A DNA stretch of 60,128 nucleotides from Phaeospirillum sp. GTDB lineage: Bacteria; Pseudomonadota; Alphaproteobacteria; Rhodospirillales; Magnetospirillaceae. The DNA is taken from contig JAVBXM010000250.1 of assembly GCA_030824585.1 (NCBI GenBank), positions 1 to 60,128 of the forward strand. The letters run 5' to 3'. Each line of letters begins with the position of its first letter. Within the stretch, counting starts at the first letter, position 1. Positions 49,396-58,101 of this stretch are shown piece by piece. The position numbers and the translations under genes were made by a program. Under the pieces are notes generated by a model that saw only the letters and a list, made by a program, of their open reading frames with translations, was not told where the DNA came from and did no database searches.

Positions 49396-51207
49396 CTACA
49401 GCGCGGCGGTGGCCCGGTCCAGCCAGTTCCGCTCCGCCGGCTCGGCCAGCCGCGGCATGATGTTGTCGCGCACCCGGGCGTGATAGGCGTTCAGCCACTC
49501 CCTTTCTCCCGCATCCAGCAGGTCCGCCGCCACCAGGGCGCGGTCGATGGGCGCCAGGGTCAGGGTTTCGAAACCCAGCAGGTCGCGTTCGGCGCCCGCC
49601 GGGGCGGTTTGCGGCGTCACCAGCACCAGATTCTCGATACGGATGCCGTAGGCGCCGGTCTTGTAATAGCCGGGCTCGTTGGACAGGATCATGCCCGGCT
49701 TCAGCGCTACGCTGTTGCCCACCTTGGAAATCCGCTGCGGCCCCTCGTGCACTGACAGGAAGCTCCCGACCCCGTGGCCGGTGCCGTGGTCGTAGTCCAG
49801 CCCCTCGGACCACAGCGGCTGCCGGGCCAGGGCATCGAGCTGGCTGCCGCTGGTGCCGGCCGGGAAGATGGCCCGCGCCAGGGCGATGTGGCCCTTGAGC
49901 ACCAAGGTGAAGCGGCGGCGCGCCTCGGCGGGCGCCGTGCTGCCGATCAGCACCGTGCGGGTGATGTCGGTGGTGCCGTCCAGGTACTGGGCTCCGGAAT
50001 CCACCAGGTACAGCTCGCCCGCCGCCAGGGGGCGGTTGGTCTTGGGCGTCGAGTGGTAGTGGACGATGGCCCCGTTGGCTCCGGCCCCCGAGATGGTGGG
50101 AAAGGACAGGCCGCGGAAGTGTTCGCCGCCACGGCGGAAGCCCTCCAGGGCGTCGGCGGCCGCCATCTCGTCCACCGTGCCGTGCCGCGTGGCGCTCTCG
50201 AGCCAGGCGAGGAAGCGGACCATGGCGGTGCCGTCGCGATGGTGGGCGGCGCGGGTGCCGGCCATCTCCACCGGGTTCTTGCAGGCGCGGGGCAGGGCGC
50301 AGGGATCGGCGCCGGCCTCGACGCGGGCGCCGGCCATGCGCAGGGTCTCCCAGACCTGGAAGGGGGCCGAGGCTGAATCCAGCCTGACCCGCTTGCCGCC
50401 GCGTCCCAGCAGGCGGAGCGCCGCCTCGAACTGGGCCGGTTCCGCCACCCGCACGCCGTCGCCCCACGCCGCCGCCACCTCGGGGGCGATGCGGCCGGGA
50501 TCGAGGAACAAATCCACCGAGCCGTCGGCCTGCAGGATGGCGAAGCACAGCGGCAGCGGCGTGAAGGCCACGTCGTCGGCCCGGATGTTCAGCAGCCAGG
50601 CCACCGATTCCGGCGCGCTCAGCACGGCGGCGTCCAGGCGCTCGCGCGTCAGCTCGGCGGCGATGTCGCTCCGCTTGGCGGCGGACGAGCGGCCGGCGAA
50701 GCCATCGGGATGGGCGGCCACCGGGCTGGCCGGCGGGGCCGGCCGGTCGCCCCACACGGTGTCCAGGGGATTGTCCGGACAGGGGACCAGGGCGGCGCCC
50801 GACCGCTCGCAGGCATTGGTCAGGGTCTGGACCTGGTCATGGGTGTGCAGCCAGGGGTCGAAGCCCAGGCGGTCGCCCTTGGCCAGCACCTCGCCCAGCC
50901 AGCGCTGGGGCGGATGCTCGGTCAGGTGCAGGGGGGCGAACAGCTCGATGTCCACCTCGCCGCGCACCTGCAGCGTATAGCGGCCGTCCACGAAGATCGC
51001 CGCCTTGTCGTGCAGCACCACCGCCGCCCCCGCCGATCCGGTGAAGCCGGTCAGCCAGCCCAGGCGCTGGGCGCAGGGCGGCACGTACTCGCCCTGGTGC
51101 TGGTCGGCGCGGGGAATCACGAAGCCGCTCAGATTGCGGCGGTCCAGTTCGCGCCGCAGGGCGGCGAGGCGGTCCGGATAGGTGGCCGGTGCTTGCTGCA
51201 AAGTCAT
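49396..51207 (-). CDS. Xaa-Pro aminopeptidase (M24B)
   Basis: Cleaves N-terminal residues before proline. The 603-residue protein has two creatinase-like N-terminal domains (LRRELDRRNLSGFVIPRADQHQGEY; AIFVDGRYTLQV) and a pita-bread catalytic domain. The metal ligands lie in YLVDSGAQYLDGTTDITRT (two Asp), GTGHGVGSFLSVHEGP (His), SNEPGYYKTGAYGIRIENL (Glu) and FETLTLAPIDRAL (Glu). The length matches the long aminopeptidase P of alphaproteobacteria and eukaryotes. A long AT-rich gap lies upstream. Confidence 0.94.
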   Translation of the reverse strand: MTLQQAPATYPDRLAALRRELDRRNLSGFVIPRADQHQGEYVPPCAQRLGWLTGFTGSAGAAVVLHDKAAIFVDGRYTLQVRGEVDIELFAPLHLTEHPPQRWLGEVLAKGDRLGFDPWLHTHDQVQTLTNACERSGAALVPCPDNPLDTVWGDRPAPPASPVAAHPDGFAGRSSAAKRSDIAAELTRERLDAAVLSAPESVAWLLNIRADDVAFTPLPLCFAILQADGSVDLFLDPGRIAPEVAAAWGDGVRVAEPAQFEAALRLLGRGGKRVRLDSASAPFQVWETLRMAGARVEAGADPCALPRACKNPVEMAGTRAAHHRDGTAMVRFLAWLESATRHGTVDEMAAADALEGFRRGGEHFRGLSFPTISGAGANGAIVHYHSTPKTNRPLAAGELYLVDSGAQYLDGTTDITRTVLIGSTAPAEARRRFTLVLKGHIALARAIFPAGTSGSQLDALARQPLWSEGLDYDHGTGHGVGSFLSVHEGPQRISKVGNSVALKPGMILSNEPGYYKTGAYGIRIENLVLVTPQTAPAGAERDLLGFETLTLAPIDRALVAADLLDAGEREWLNAYHARVRDNIMPRLAEPAERNWLDRATAAL

Positions 51208-51483
51208 GCCGGAAATTTAGTCCATAAGGAGTTGGTCAGGTAGGGGGTATTTGGGCGATGCCGCCGTGACATTGAAAAAGCGGGAACAGCTTGGGTCTGA
51301 ATAATACTGAATATGCGAATTTTTCAGTTACTGCGCTGCAATATCAGGAACTCATCAGGTGAATGCCCTAGCCGGAAGGCAGGTAAGGTAAGTCTGATCT
51401 TTAAGAAACACAGAAAAATGAGTACGATACGTAATAATGTCGGGTGGACATCTGTCGCGTGCAAGCTCTCCGGGTGAGATGAT
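51208..51483. other. AT-rich intergenic gap between two divergent genes
   Basis: This 276-base stretch is clearly richer in A+T than its surroundings. It holds a short inverted repeat, ACTGAA (51306-51311) and TTCAGT (51323-51328). No reading frame, tRNA or convincing sigma-70 promoter could be fixed, though it should contain the promoters of both flanking genes. Confidence 0.5.
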
Positions 51484-52371
51484 ATGGGAGCTCAGGAAAC
51501 GGCGTCGGCCATTGAACCGGGCGGCGCCATGGTGCCAAGGGAACCGGGGGGGAAGCGATGCCGCAGCGTGGCGGCGGTCGCCATCCTGGCGCTGACCGAT
51601 ATCCTTGAGGAATCGGCCGTCGACGGTACCGTCACCATGGATGATGTCCGCCGGGTCGCCAAGGCGGTGCTGGCGGCGCGCGGCCCGCTGGGCGAGCATT
51701 ACGCCCTGTGGGAGGACGGCTGCGACGCCGCCTTCACCCTGCGGCGCATCGAGCAGCAGCGCACCGATTTCATGGGGCGGATCATCACCCGGCCCTTTTC
51801 CGATTACTTCGGCGACAAGAACAGCGGCATCGAGCGCAAGCATCTGCCGCAATTCTTTGCGGCCGTGCACATGATCATCGGCGAGGAGCCCTACGAATTG
51901 CTGCGCACCCGGGCGAGCAAGGCGGCCGAACGGCACCGTACCGAGGATGGTCTGGTGTCGTGGCCCGAGTTCTATGCCGACGACGACGTGCGGGCCATCT
52001 TCGAGGAAGTGCTGGTCACCATGGCCCGCAGCTTCCGGCGCTTCGAGCCGCGCAAGGACTGGTTCCTGATCATCATGAATTCCAGCCCGTCCTCCATCTC
52101 CACCGCCTCCAACGCCTTCATTCCCAAGCGGCCGGAGGACAAGGTGCTGCGCGAGTTCAGCGAGGCCCACATGGTGCGGCTGTTCCAGGCGCTGTTCGCC
52201 AGTTGCCGGCCGGACACCTTCTCGACCGAGCGCAAGGCGGCCTTCATGGAGAAATGGGGCAGCGAGCCGGAAAAGGTTTTCGGCCCGCTGTTCGTCAGTC
52301 TGGCGGAAATGGCGCAACAGGGAGACGCACCAAGGGTTTCAGAGAAACCCGCCCGGCGCCTGAAGGACTGA
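51484..52371 (+). CDS. Protein of unknown function (295 residues)
   Basis: Not recognised. It appears soluble and globular, with no signal peptide or membrane segment. Features are a helical first third (VAILALTDILEESAVDGTVTMDDVRRVAKAVL), an aromatic and charged central part (DFMGRIITRPFSDYFGDKN), and WFLIIMNSSPSSIS followed by a helical end. EDKVLREFSEAHMVRLFQALF suggests an ordered C-terminal helix pair. GGGTGAG precedes ATG 51484. Codon use and base composition match its neighbours. It is convergent with ctaB, ten bases apart. Confidence 0.7.
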   Translation: MGAQETASAIEPGGAMVPREPGGKRCRSVAAVAILALTDILEESAVDGTVTMDDVRRVAKAVLAARGPLGEHYALWEDGCDAAFTLRRIEQQRTDFMGRIITRPFSDYFGDKNSGIERKHLPQFFAAVHMIIGEEPYELLRTRASKAAERHRTEDGLVSWPEFYADDDVRAIFEEVLVTMARSFRRFEPRKDWFLIIMNSSPSSISTASNAFIPKRPEDKVLREFSEAHMVRLFQALFASCRPDTFSTERKAAFMEKWGSEPEKVFGPLFVSLAEMAQQGDAPRVSEKPARRLKD

Positions 52372-52381
52372 AAGACTCTTC

Positions 52382-53233
52382 CTACCAGTGCTTGTCCACG
52401 AACACCGCGATGAACAGCAGCAGCAGGTAGGGCATGGAGGCGGCGAAGTTCCAGCCCGCCCAGCGGCGCGACGGATCCTTGACCAGCACCACGTTGAAGC
52501 CCAGCAGAACCGCGCCCGACAATGCCGCGATGATGCCGTAGGCATTGCCCAGCAGGCCCAGCCACCAGGGCAGCAGCGACGATGCCACCAGGGCGACACT
52601 GTTGCCCAAAATCCACCACGCGGTGCGCTTGGCGCCCACCACCACCGGCAGCATGGGAACCCCGGCCTGGCGGTAATCGTCGGTCAGCAGGATGGCCAGC
52701 GCCCAGAAATGGCTGGGCGTCCACAGGAACAGCACCAGGGCCAGCACCATGGGCAGCATCCACAGGGTCTGGTCCACCGCCGCCGCTCCGGCCAGGATGG
52801 CGAAGCTGCCGGCGGCACCGCCGATGATGATGTTGGTCCAGTGGCGGCGCTTCAGCCAGACGGTATAGATGGCCACATAGACGAAGCCGCCCAGGAACAG
52901 GTGCAGCGCCACCACCCAGTTGAACGCCGTGGCGGCCAGCGCCATGCCGGCCACCATCAGCACCACCGCCAGGGTGAAGCCCACCGCCGGGGTGCCGGCG
53001 CCGGTGGCCATGGGGCGGCGCGAGGTACGGCGCATCAGCCGGTCGATATCGCGGTCCCAGACGTGGTTGAACACCGCCGAGGCGGCCGAACCGAGAATCA
53101 TGGCGAGCGTCAGCAGCAGCAGGGCCACCGGATCGACCTTGGTCGCCACGGCGCCATAGCCGGTGATCGCGGTCAGCGCGATCATCAGCGCGATACGCGG
53201 CTTCAAAAGCTCGATGAATTGCCTGAACGTCAA
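52382..53233 (-). CDS. ctaB: Protohaem IX farnesyltransferase (haem O synthase)
   Basis: Attaches the farnesyl chain to haem B for cytochrome oxidases. It is a UbiA-family membrane protein with about eight to nine TM segments. The first Asp-rich motif is NHVWDRDIDRLMRRT and the start is LLKPRIALMIALTAITGYG. TTG 53233 is chosen because GGAGG stands five bases before it, the family usually starts there, and the next-upstream gene is then not overlapped; GTG 53329 is possible. It is the last gene of a three-gene minus-strand set with a DUF420 protein, which fits oxidase assembly although the oxidase genes are absent. Confidence 0.87.
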   Translation of the reverse strand: MTFRQFIELLKPRIALMIALTAITGYGAVATKVDPVALLLLTLAMILGSAASAVFNHVWDRDIDRLMRRTSRRPMATGAGTPAVGFTLAVVLMVAGMALAATAFNWVVALHLFLGGFVYVAIYTVWLKRRHWTNIIIGGAAGSFAILAGAAAVDQTLWMLPMVLALVLFLWTPSHFWALAILLTDDYRQAGVPMLPVVVGAKRTAWWILGNSVALVASSLLPWWLGLLGNAYGIIAALSGAVLLGFNVVLVKDPSRRWAGWNFAASMPYLLLLFIAVFVDKHW

Positions 53234-53265
53234 ACCCGCCTCCGCGCCCGTGGTTGTTCCGCGGG

Positions 53266-53688
53266 TCAGGTGTATAGATGATACAGCATAAGATACACAA
53301 CGATGCCGGTGATAGAAACGTAAAGCCACAGCGGCAACGTCCAGCGGGCGATTTTCGGGTGCAGGTCGAAACGTCCCTTCAGCGCCCGCAGCAGGGTCAG
53401 CACCACCATGGGCGCCACCAGCGCGGCCAGGATCACGTGGCTGATCAGCAGGGCGTAATAGAGCGGCCGTACCATTCCGGTTCCCCGGAACACGAAGATG
53501 GGGGCGGCGAAGTGGTAGACCACGTAGAAGGCCAGGAACAGGGCCGAGGCGCCCACCGCGCCCAGCATGGCCTTGCGGTGGCTGTCCTTGCGGCCGGCCC
53601 GGATATGGACGAAGCCGGTGACCAGGAAGGCGAGCGATACCGCGTTGAGGAAGGCGGTGACATGGGGCAGGGTGCCGGCGGCCGTCAT
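53266..53688 (-). CDS. DUF420 family membrane protein
   Basis: The 140-residue product has four to five TM helices. Conserved-looking His residues lie at TGFVHIRAGRKDSHRKAM, VVYHFAAP, LLISHVILAALVAP and MLYHLYT, the pattern of the DUF420/YozB/CtaM-like family tied to cytochrome oxidase assembly. The neighbouring ctaB supports that role. It lies 32 bases upstream of ctaB and 13 bases downstream of a transporter gene. Confidence 0.85.
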   Translation of the reverse strand: MTAAGTLPHVTAFLNAVSLAFLVTGFVHIRAGRKDSHRKAMLGAVGASALFLAFYVVYHFAAPIFVFRGTGMVRPLYYALLISHVILAALVAPMVVLTLLRALKGRFDLHPKIARWTLPLWLYVSITGIVVYLMLYHLYT

Positions 53689-53701
53689 CTCTGGGATTCT
53701 C

Positions 53702-54931
53702 CTACCACGTCATCCAGCCGCCCAGGCGCAGCCAGACCACGGCGATGGCCATGGTCAGCAGGGTCACCGGAATTCCGGCCCGGGCGAAATCGGTGAAGGA
53801 CAGGCGGGTGCCGGCGGCGGCGGCGCGCTCGGCGACGATGATGTTGGCCATGCTGCCCACCAGCAGGAAGTTGCCCGCCAGGGTGGAGAGCAGGGCCAGC
53901 CCGGTCAGGGCGCCGGGATCGGGGGTCGGCCATACCGCCAGGATCAGCATCACCGCCGGCACGTTGCCGATGGAGTTGGAGGCGATCAGGGCCACCGGCA
54001 GCATGGATTTCAAGCTGTCGGGGAACCAGCCGTGCTCGGCCAGCCAGTTGACCCAGTGCCGCGCCATGTCGGTGTCGGCGAAGGCGCCGGTGACCACGAA
54101 CAGGCAGGCGAACAGCAGCAGCAGATGCCAGTCCACCAGGCCGATCATCTCGCGCGAGCTCATGCGGCGGCTGGTCAGCAGCAGGACGGCGATGACCATG
54201 GCGCCCACCTCGCGCGGCAGCGGCGCGGCGAACAGCAGCGCCAGGATGGCCAGCGCGATGCCGCCCTTGACCGCCTGCCAGCGATGGCCCTCGGACGGGG
54301 GATGGGCGGCCACCGGCTCGGGGGCGGCGTCCAGCTCGCGCCGCCAGATCCAGGCGACGCAGTAATATACGGCCACCAGCGACAGGGCCGACGGCACGGC
54401 GCAGGCGGCCAGGAAGTTCCAGAAATCCAGCCCGCCCACCTGGCCGATCAGGATGTTCTGCGGATTGCCGATCAGGGTGGCGGCGCTGCCGGCATTGGCG
54501 GCGCCCACCAGGCCCAGCAGATAGGGGCGGGGGTCGAGACCGCGCCGGCGGATGCCCTCGGCGATGATCGGGGTCATGGCGAAGCACACCACGTCGTTGG
54601 CCAGCACCGCCGACAATCCGCCCGACACGGCGACCACCAGGGCCAGCAGCCGCCGGGCCGAGCCGGGCGATTCCGCCACCTTCTCCGCCACGGCGCCGTA
54701 GACGCCGGCCAGTTGGAACTGGGCCGAGATGATCATCAGGGCGAACAGCAGCAACAGGGTCGGTACGTCGATGGAAGTGCCCATGGCCTTGACGCCCACC
54801 TTGCCGGAAACCAGCAGGACCACCACGGCCAGCAGGGCGATGCCGGTGCGGTCGAGCCTCAGCCCCGGCACCGAGCCGACGGCCATGCCGAGATAGGTGA
54901 GGAAGAAGACGGTGACGACGAAGCTATCCAT
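53702..54931 (-). CDS. SLC13/ArsB-type anion transporter
   Basis: The 409-residue protein has about ten to eleven TM helices and the GNPQNILIG motif (NAGSAATLIGNPQN) typical of the ArsB/CitM/NhaD ion-transporter superfamily, mirrored by SNSIGNVPAVML in the second half. The substrate cannot be read from sequence. The start ATG 54931 follows AGGGAAGG; longer in-frame extension would run into the divergent FliL-like gene. It is the first gene of the set leading to ctaB. Confidence 0.87.
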   Translation of the reverse strand: MDSFVVTVFFLTYLGMAVGSVPGLRLDRTGIALLAVVVLLVSGKVGVKAMGTSIDVPTLLLLFALMIISAQFQLAGVYGAVAEKVAESPGSARRLLALVVAVSGGLSAVLANDVVCFAMTPIIAEGIRRRGLDPRPYLLGLVGAANAGSAATLIGNPQNILIGQVGGLDFWNFLAACAVPSALSLVAVYYCVAWIWRRELDAAPEPVAAHPPSEGHRWQAVKGGIALAILALLFAAPLPREVGAMVIAVLLLTSRRMSSREMIGLVDWHLLLLFACLFVVTGAFADTDMARHWVNWLAEHGWFPDSLKSMLPVALIASNSIGNVPAVMLILAVWPTPDPGALTGLALLSTLAGNFLLVGSMANIIVAERAAAAGTRLSFTDFARAGIPVTLLTMAIAVVWLRLGGWMTW

Positions 54932-55039
54932 ACCTTCCCTTATGGCCTGTCGGCGGAGTCTCGGCAAGTCCTGCCGTGCCGTCACGGCTATCGGGCCGCT
55001 ACGGGTTTGGCTATCATGGCCGGAACATTGGGAGAGCGC

Positions 55040-55534
55040 ATGATGTTGGGAATGAGTTGGACCCGCCTGGGCCGGGTCGCGGCGATCGCCATGGTTCTGG
55101 CCCTTGGCCAGGGCGTGGGGCCGTCCTCCGTCCAGGCGGCGGACGGCAAGCCGGGCGCGGCGCCGACCGACGCCCGGGTCTACCAGTTTCCCGAGCCCAA
55201 GCCCGACGACGTCGTGGTCGTCAACTCCCGGGGCGGGCAGCGCTTTGGCGTCGGCTACTGGCCGCAGGCGGTGATGGCCTCGCCCAAGGACATGCCGACC
55301 ATCCGGGCCATGTCCGACGAGCTGAACCGGCACTTCGTCCGGCTGGTCGGCAAGCATCGGCTCGAGGACCTGCTCTCCGCCGAGCAGAAGCGGGCGCTTG
55401 CCGCCAAGATGGTGATCGTCGCCAACAGCGAGCTGGCCGCCTATGACCGTCGGGCCGGGGTGGCGGTTCCCACGGGACGGGTCTATGTGGAAGACATCGT
55501 CTTCAAGACTTTCAGCATGGAAGCGGTGAAGTAG
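55040..55534 (+). CDS. Exported FliL-like protein
   Basis: A 164-residue product with a signal peptide or anchor (WTRLGRVAAIAMVLALGQGV, possible cleavage at VQAA). The C-terminal part, HFVRLVGKHRLEDLLSAEQKRALAAKMVIVANSEL ending in VYVEDIVFKTFSMEA, resembles the FliL C-terminal pattern, in which a stator-associated domain ends with V-x-F-T-x-F. The resemblance is by eye and is not certain. No flagellar genes adjoin, and the divergent neighbour is a transporter. GGGAGAG precedes ATG 55040. Confidence 0.5.
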   Translation: MMLGMSWTRLGRVAAIAMVLALGQGVGPSSVQAADGKPGAAPTDARVYQFPEPKPDDVVVVNSRGGQRFGVGYWPQAVMASPKDMPTIRAMSDELNRHFVRLVGKHRLEDLLSAEQKRALAAKMVIVANSELAAYDRRAGVAVPTGRVYVEDIVFKTFSMEAVK

Positions 55535-55541
55535 GGAAACC

Positions 55542-56300
55542 CTACTTCTTCGGCATTCCCGCCGCGATGCGGTCCATGAGGCGGCTCGGCAGGCAGCCGG
55601 CCATGCGGGCCATCACGTGCATGGGCCAGGGAAAGGCGATGCGGCCCCGATTCTCCGCCAGCCCGCGCGCCATGATGGCGGACGCCCGCTCCACGTCCAT
55701 CAGGAACGGCATGGAAAAGCGGTTCACCGCCGTCATGGGGGTCGCCACGAAGCCGGGGCAGATCACCGAGACGCCGATGCCCGAGGGCGCCAGTTCGCCG
55801 CGCAGACCCTCGCCCCACACCCGCACCGCGGCCTTGGAAGCGCAATAGGCCGGCGCCCCGGGAAAGCCCCGGAAGCCGGCCAGCGAGCTCATGATGCCGA
55901 CCTGCCCCCGGCGGCGGGCCCGCAGCAGGGGAATGGCCGGCATCACCGTGTTGAACACGCCGTCCACGTTGACGGCGAAGATGGCGCGGGTCTGGGCGGC
56001 GGTCTCGCCGCCGCCGCCGGTTCCCGCCGAGATGCCGGCATTGGCGATGACCAGATCCAGCGGCCGGAGGGCCTCCGAGGCCTCGACCCAGGCGGCGGTC
56101 GCCGTCTTGTCGGTGACATCCACCCGCGCCGCATGAACCTCGGCGCCCCTGGCCCGGCACTGGCCGGCGACCTCGTCCAACCGGGCCATGTCGCGCCCCG
56201 ACAGGTGCAAGGTGACGCCCGGCGCGGCATGGGCGCGGGCCAGCCCGGCTCCCAGGCCCGACGAGGCGCCGGTGATCAGGATGGAGGCGAAGCCGGTCAT
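55542..56300 (-). CDS. Short-chain dehydrogenase/reductase
   Basis: A 252-residue SDR with the cofactor motif ITGASSGLGAGLA (about residues 8-20), the NAGIS motif, and catalytic SSLAGFRGFPGAPAYCASKAAV (Ser, Tyr-x3-Lys). The substrate is unknown. Its ATG overlaps the stop of the HepT gene by four bases (ATGA), so it is translated with a toxin-antitoxin pair, an odd partnership. It is convergent with the FliL-like gene. Confidence 0.92.
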   Translation of the reverse strand: MTGFASILITGASSGLGAGLARAHAAPGVTLHLSGRDMARLDEVAGQCRARGAEVHAARVDVTDKTATAAWVEASEALRPLDLVIANAGISAGTGGGGETAAQTRAIFAVNVDGVFNTVMPAIPLLRARRRGQVGIMSSLAGFRGFPGAPAYCASKAAVRVWGEGLRGELAPSGIGVSVICPGFVATPMTAVNRFSMPFLMDVERASAIMARGLAENRGRIAFPWPMHVMARMAGCLPSRLMDRIAAGMPKK

Positions 56301-56653
56301 CCGCCGTTGCCGTTCTTCTCGTTCAGCAGGGACCGCAGCGGCCCGAGCAGGGGGGGCAGGTCGTGGCGCGCCGAATCGAAGACGATGCTGGGGTCCACCG
56401 AATGGTATTCGTGCACCAGGATGTTGCGCATCTCGGTCATGCGGCTCCATGGGATGTCGGGATGGCGTTCGGCCACCTGGGAGGGGACGCGCTTGGCCGC
56501 CTCGCCGATGATCTCCAGGTTGCGGACCACCGCGTCCACCGTGCGGTCGTCGGCCACGAAACGGCGGTCGTCCATGCCTTCGGTGTAGCGCCGGATGCGC
56601 TCGATGGCCTCGATCATGTCCTCGATGCGGACCCGCCAATCCTTGAACGTCAC
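56297..56653 (-). CDS. HepT-type (DUF86) ribonuclease toxin
   Basis: An all-helical HEPN protein of 118 residues. The catalytic motif RNILVHEY (R76-x4-H81-x-Y83) matches RX4-6HXY of HepT toxins, where the Tyr is the residue AMPylated by the MntA partner. It is coupled by four-base overlaps to the nucleotidyltransferase upstream and the SDR downstream. Antitoxin-first order is usual for this type. Confidence 0.88.
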   Translation of the reverse strand: MTFKDWRVRIEDMIEAIERIRRYTEGMDDRRFVADDRTVDAVVRNLEIIGEAAKRVPSQVAERHPDIPWSRMTEMRNILVHEYHSVDPSIVFDSARHDLPPLLGPLRSLLNEKNGNGG

Positions 56654-57093
56654 GTTTCAACCTCTCCCTCGCCGTAGACCGGCAGGCATTCGTCGAGAAT
56701 GCGCCGCTTGAGGCGCGGCTTGATGTTGCCCGAGGTGATGAGGTCCACCGGGCGGCCCAGCAGCCCTTCCAGGGCGTGCTTCAGTTCCACGTAGGCGAAC
56801 AGGCCGCCGGGCTTGCCGGGGAAGAACTCCACCATTAGGTCGATGTCGCTGGTGGGCTTGGCCTCGTCCCTGACCACCGAGCCGAACAGGAACAGGGCCT
56901 TGACCCCGAAGCGCTCCATGATGTCGGTGCGCGAGCGCAGGCGGCCGACCACTTCGTCGCGGGCGGCGGGGTTGCGGCGGCGCGAGATGCGCCCGGCATA
57001 GGCCTTGACCGCGTCGGCCTTGTCGGCCGGTACGCGCACGACGATCTCCACCACGTTGGGGCGGCCACGCTCGGGGCGTCTTCTTTCCTTCAT
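56650..57093 (-). CDS. MNT-type nucleotidyltransferase (MntA-like antitoxin) with extra N-terminal region
   Basis: A 147-residue protein. The minimal nucleotidyltransferase domain starts near residue 55 with GVKALFLFGSVVRDEAKPTSDIDLMVEF, the GS-x-SDxD active site. MntA enzymes neutralise HepT by adding AMP units to its Tyr. The first 45-50 residues (RPNVVEIVVRVPADKADAVKAYAGRI) are an extra basic region not seen in the roughly 100-residue family members and may form a small beta-helix unit. ATG 57093 is chosen over 57135; no good ribosome site is seen. Confidence 0.85.
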   Translation of the reverse strand: MKERRRPERGRPNVVEIVVRVPADKADAVKAYAGRISRRRNPAARDEVVGRLRSRTDIMERFGVKALFLFGSVVRDEAKPTSDIDLMVEFFPGKPGGLFAYVELKHALEGLLGRPVDLITSGNIKPRLKRRILDECLPVYGEGEVET

Positions 57094-57196
57094 GCGGAAA
57101 GGATAGTCCGCGTTACACCGCATGGAAAGGAGCACGGTTGTTGCCTCGCCCGGGCAAGGCTATAAAACCTCCCTGACATTTGATGGAGGCACCGCC

Positions 57197-58096
57197 TTGA
57201 CCGTCGCCAGCATGACCGGCTACGCCCGCGCCGAAGGTCGCGATTCCCAGGGCTCGTGGGTGTGGGAGGGCAAGAGCGTCAACGGCCGCGGCCTGGAATT
57301 GCGCTGCAAGTCGGCGCCGGGCTATGACGGGCTGGAGGTCCACGCCCGCGAGGCGGCGGCCAAGCGCCTGAAGCGCGGCAACGTCCAGCTCTCGCTCAAT
57401 GTGCGGGCCGAGACCGAGCAGTCCCAGGTCCGCGTCAACGAGGCCATGCTCGAGCAATTGCTGGGTATCTGCCGCCAGTGGCAGGGCAAATATCCCGAAA
57501 TCACCCCCGCCCGCATGGACGGCCTGCTGGCGCTGAAGGGTGTGCTCGAGCCGGCGGCCGAGGCGGAGGCCGGCGATGCCGATTCCCTGCGCGCCGCCCG
57601 GGAAGGCGCCATGAAGGCCTCGCTCGAGGCCATGCTCGACCAGTTGGCCGCCATGCGCCGGGTGGAAGGGGCGCGTATCGCCGCCGTGCTGACCGCCCAG
57701 TTGGACGAGATCGCCACCCTGGCCGCCAAGGCGGGCAATTGCGCCGTGCTGCGCCCCGACGCGGTGCGTGAGCGCCTGCGCGCCCAGGTCGCCCAGGTGC
57801 TGGAGGCCGCCCCCACCCTGGCCGAGGACCGTATCGCCCAGGAAGTGGCGCTGATCGCCGTCAAGGCCGACGTGCGGGAAGAACTGGACCGCCTTGCCGC
57901 CCACGTGGCCGCCGCCCGCGACCTGCTGGCCCAAGGCGGCGCCATCGGCCGCAAGTTGGACTTCCTGGCCCAGGAATTCAACCGCGAGGCCAATACCCTG
58001 TGCTCCAAATCCTCGGACGTGGAGTTGACCCGCGTCGGTCTCGACCTCAAGGCCGTCATCGACCAGTTCAAAGAGCAGGTCCAGAACATCGAGTAG
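57197..58096 (+). CDS. YicC family endoribonuclease-like protein
   Basis: The 299-residue product has the YicC start (SMTGYARAEG), SVNGRGLELRCKSAPGYD, and the DUF1732 C-terminal block KLDFLAQEFNREANTLCSKSSD ending DLKAVIDQFKEQVQNIE. YicC-family proteins are reported to be endoribonucleases. TTG 57197 is preferred because GGAGG lies seven bases before it and the protein then has normal length; longer starts up to 57122 are possible. gmk follows after five bases, a very common pairing. Confidence 0.92.
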   Translation: MTVASMTGYARAEGRDSQGSWVWEGKSVNGRGLELRCKSAPGYDGLEVHAREAAAKRLKRGNVQLSLNVRAETEQSQVRVNEAMLEQLLGICRQWQGKYPEITPARMDGLLALKGVLEPAAEAEAGDADSLRAAREGAMKASLEAMLDQLAAMRRVEGARIAAVLTAQLDEIATLAAKAGNCAVLRPDAVRERLRAQVAQVLEAAPTLAEDRIAQEVALIAVKADVREELDRLAAHVAAARDLLAQGGAIGRKLDFLAQEFNREANTLCSKSSDVELTRVGLDLKAVIDQFKEQVQNIE

Positions 58097-58101
58097 GAAA
58101 C

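Noticed and set aside
53702-55357. Extension of the anion transporter start to about 55357
   Set aside because: The extra N-terminal part has no membrane or transporter features and lies opposite the FliL-like gene; ATG 54931 has a good ribosome site.
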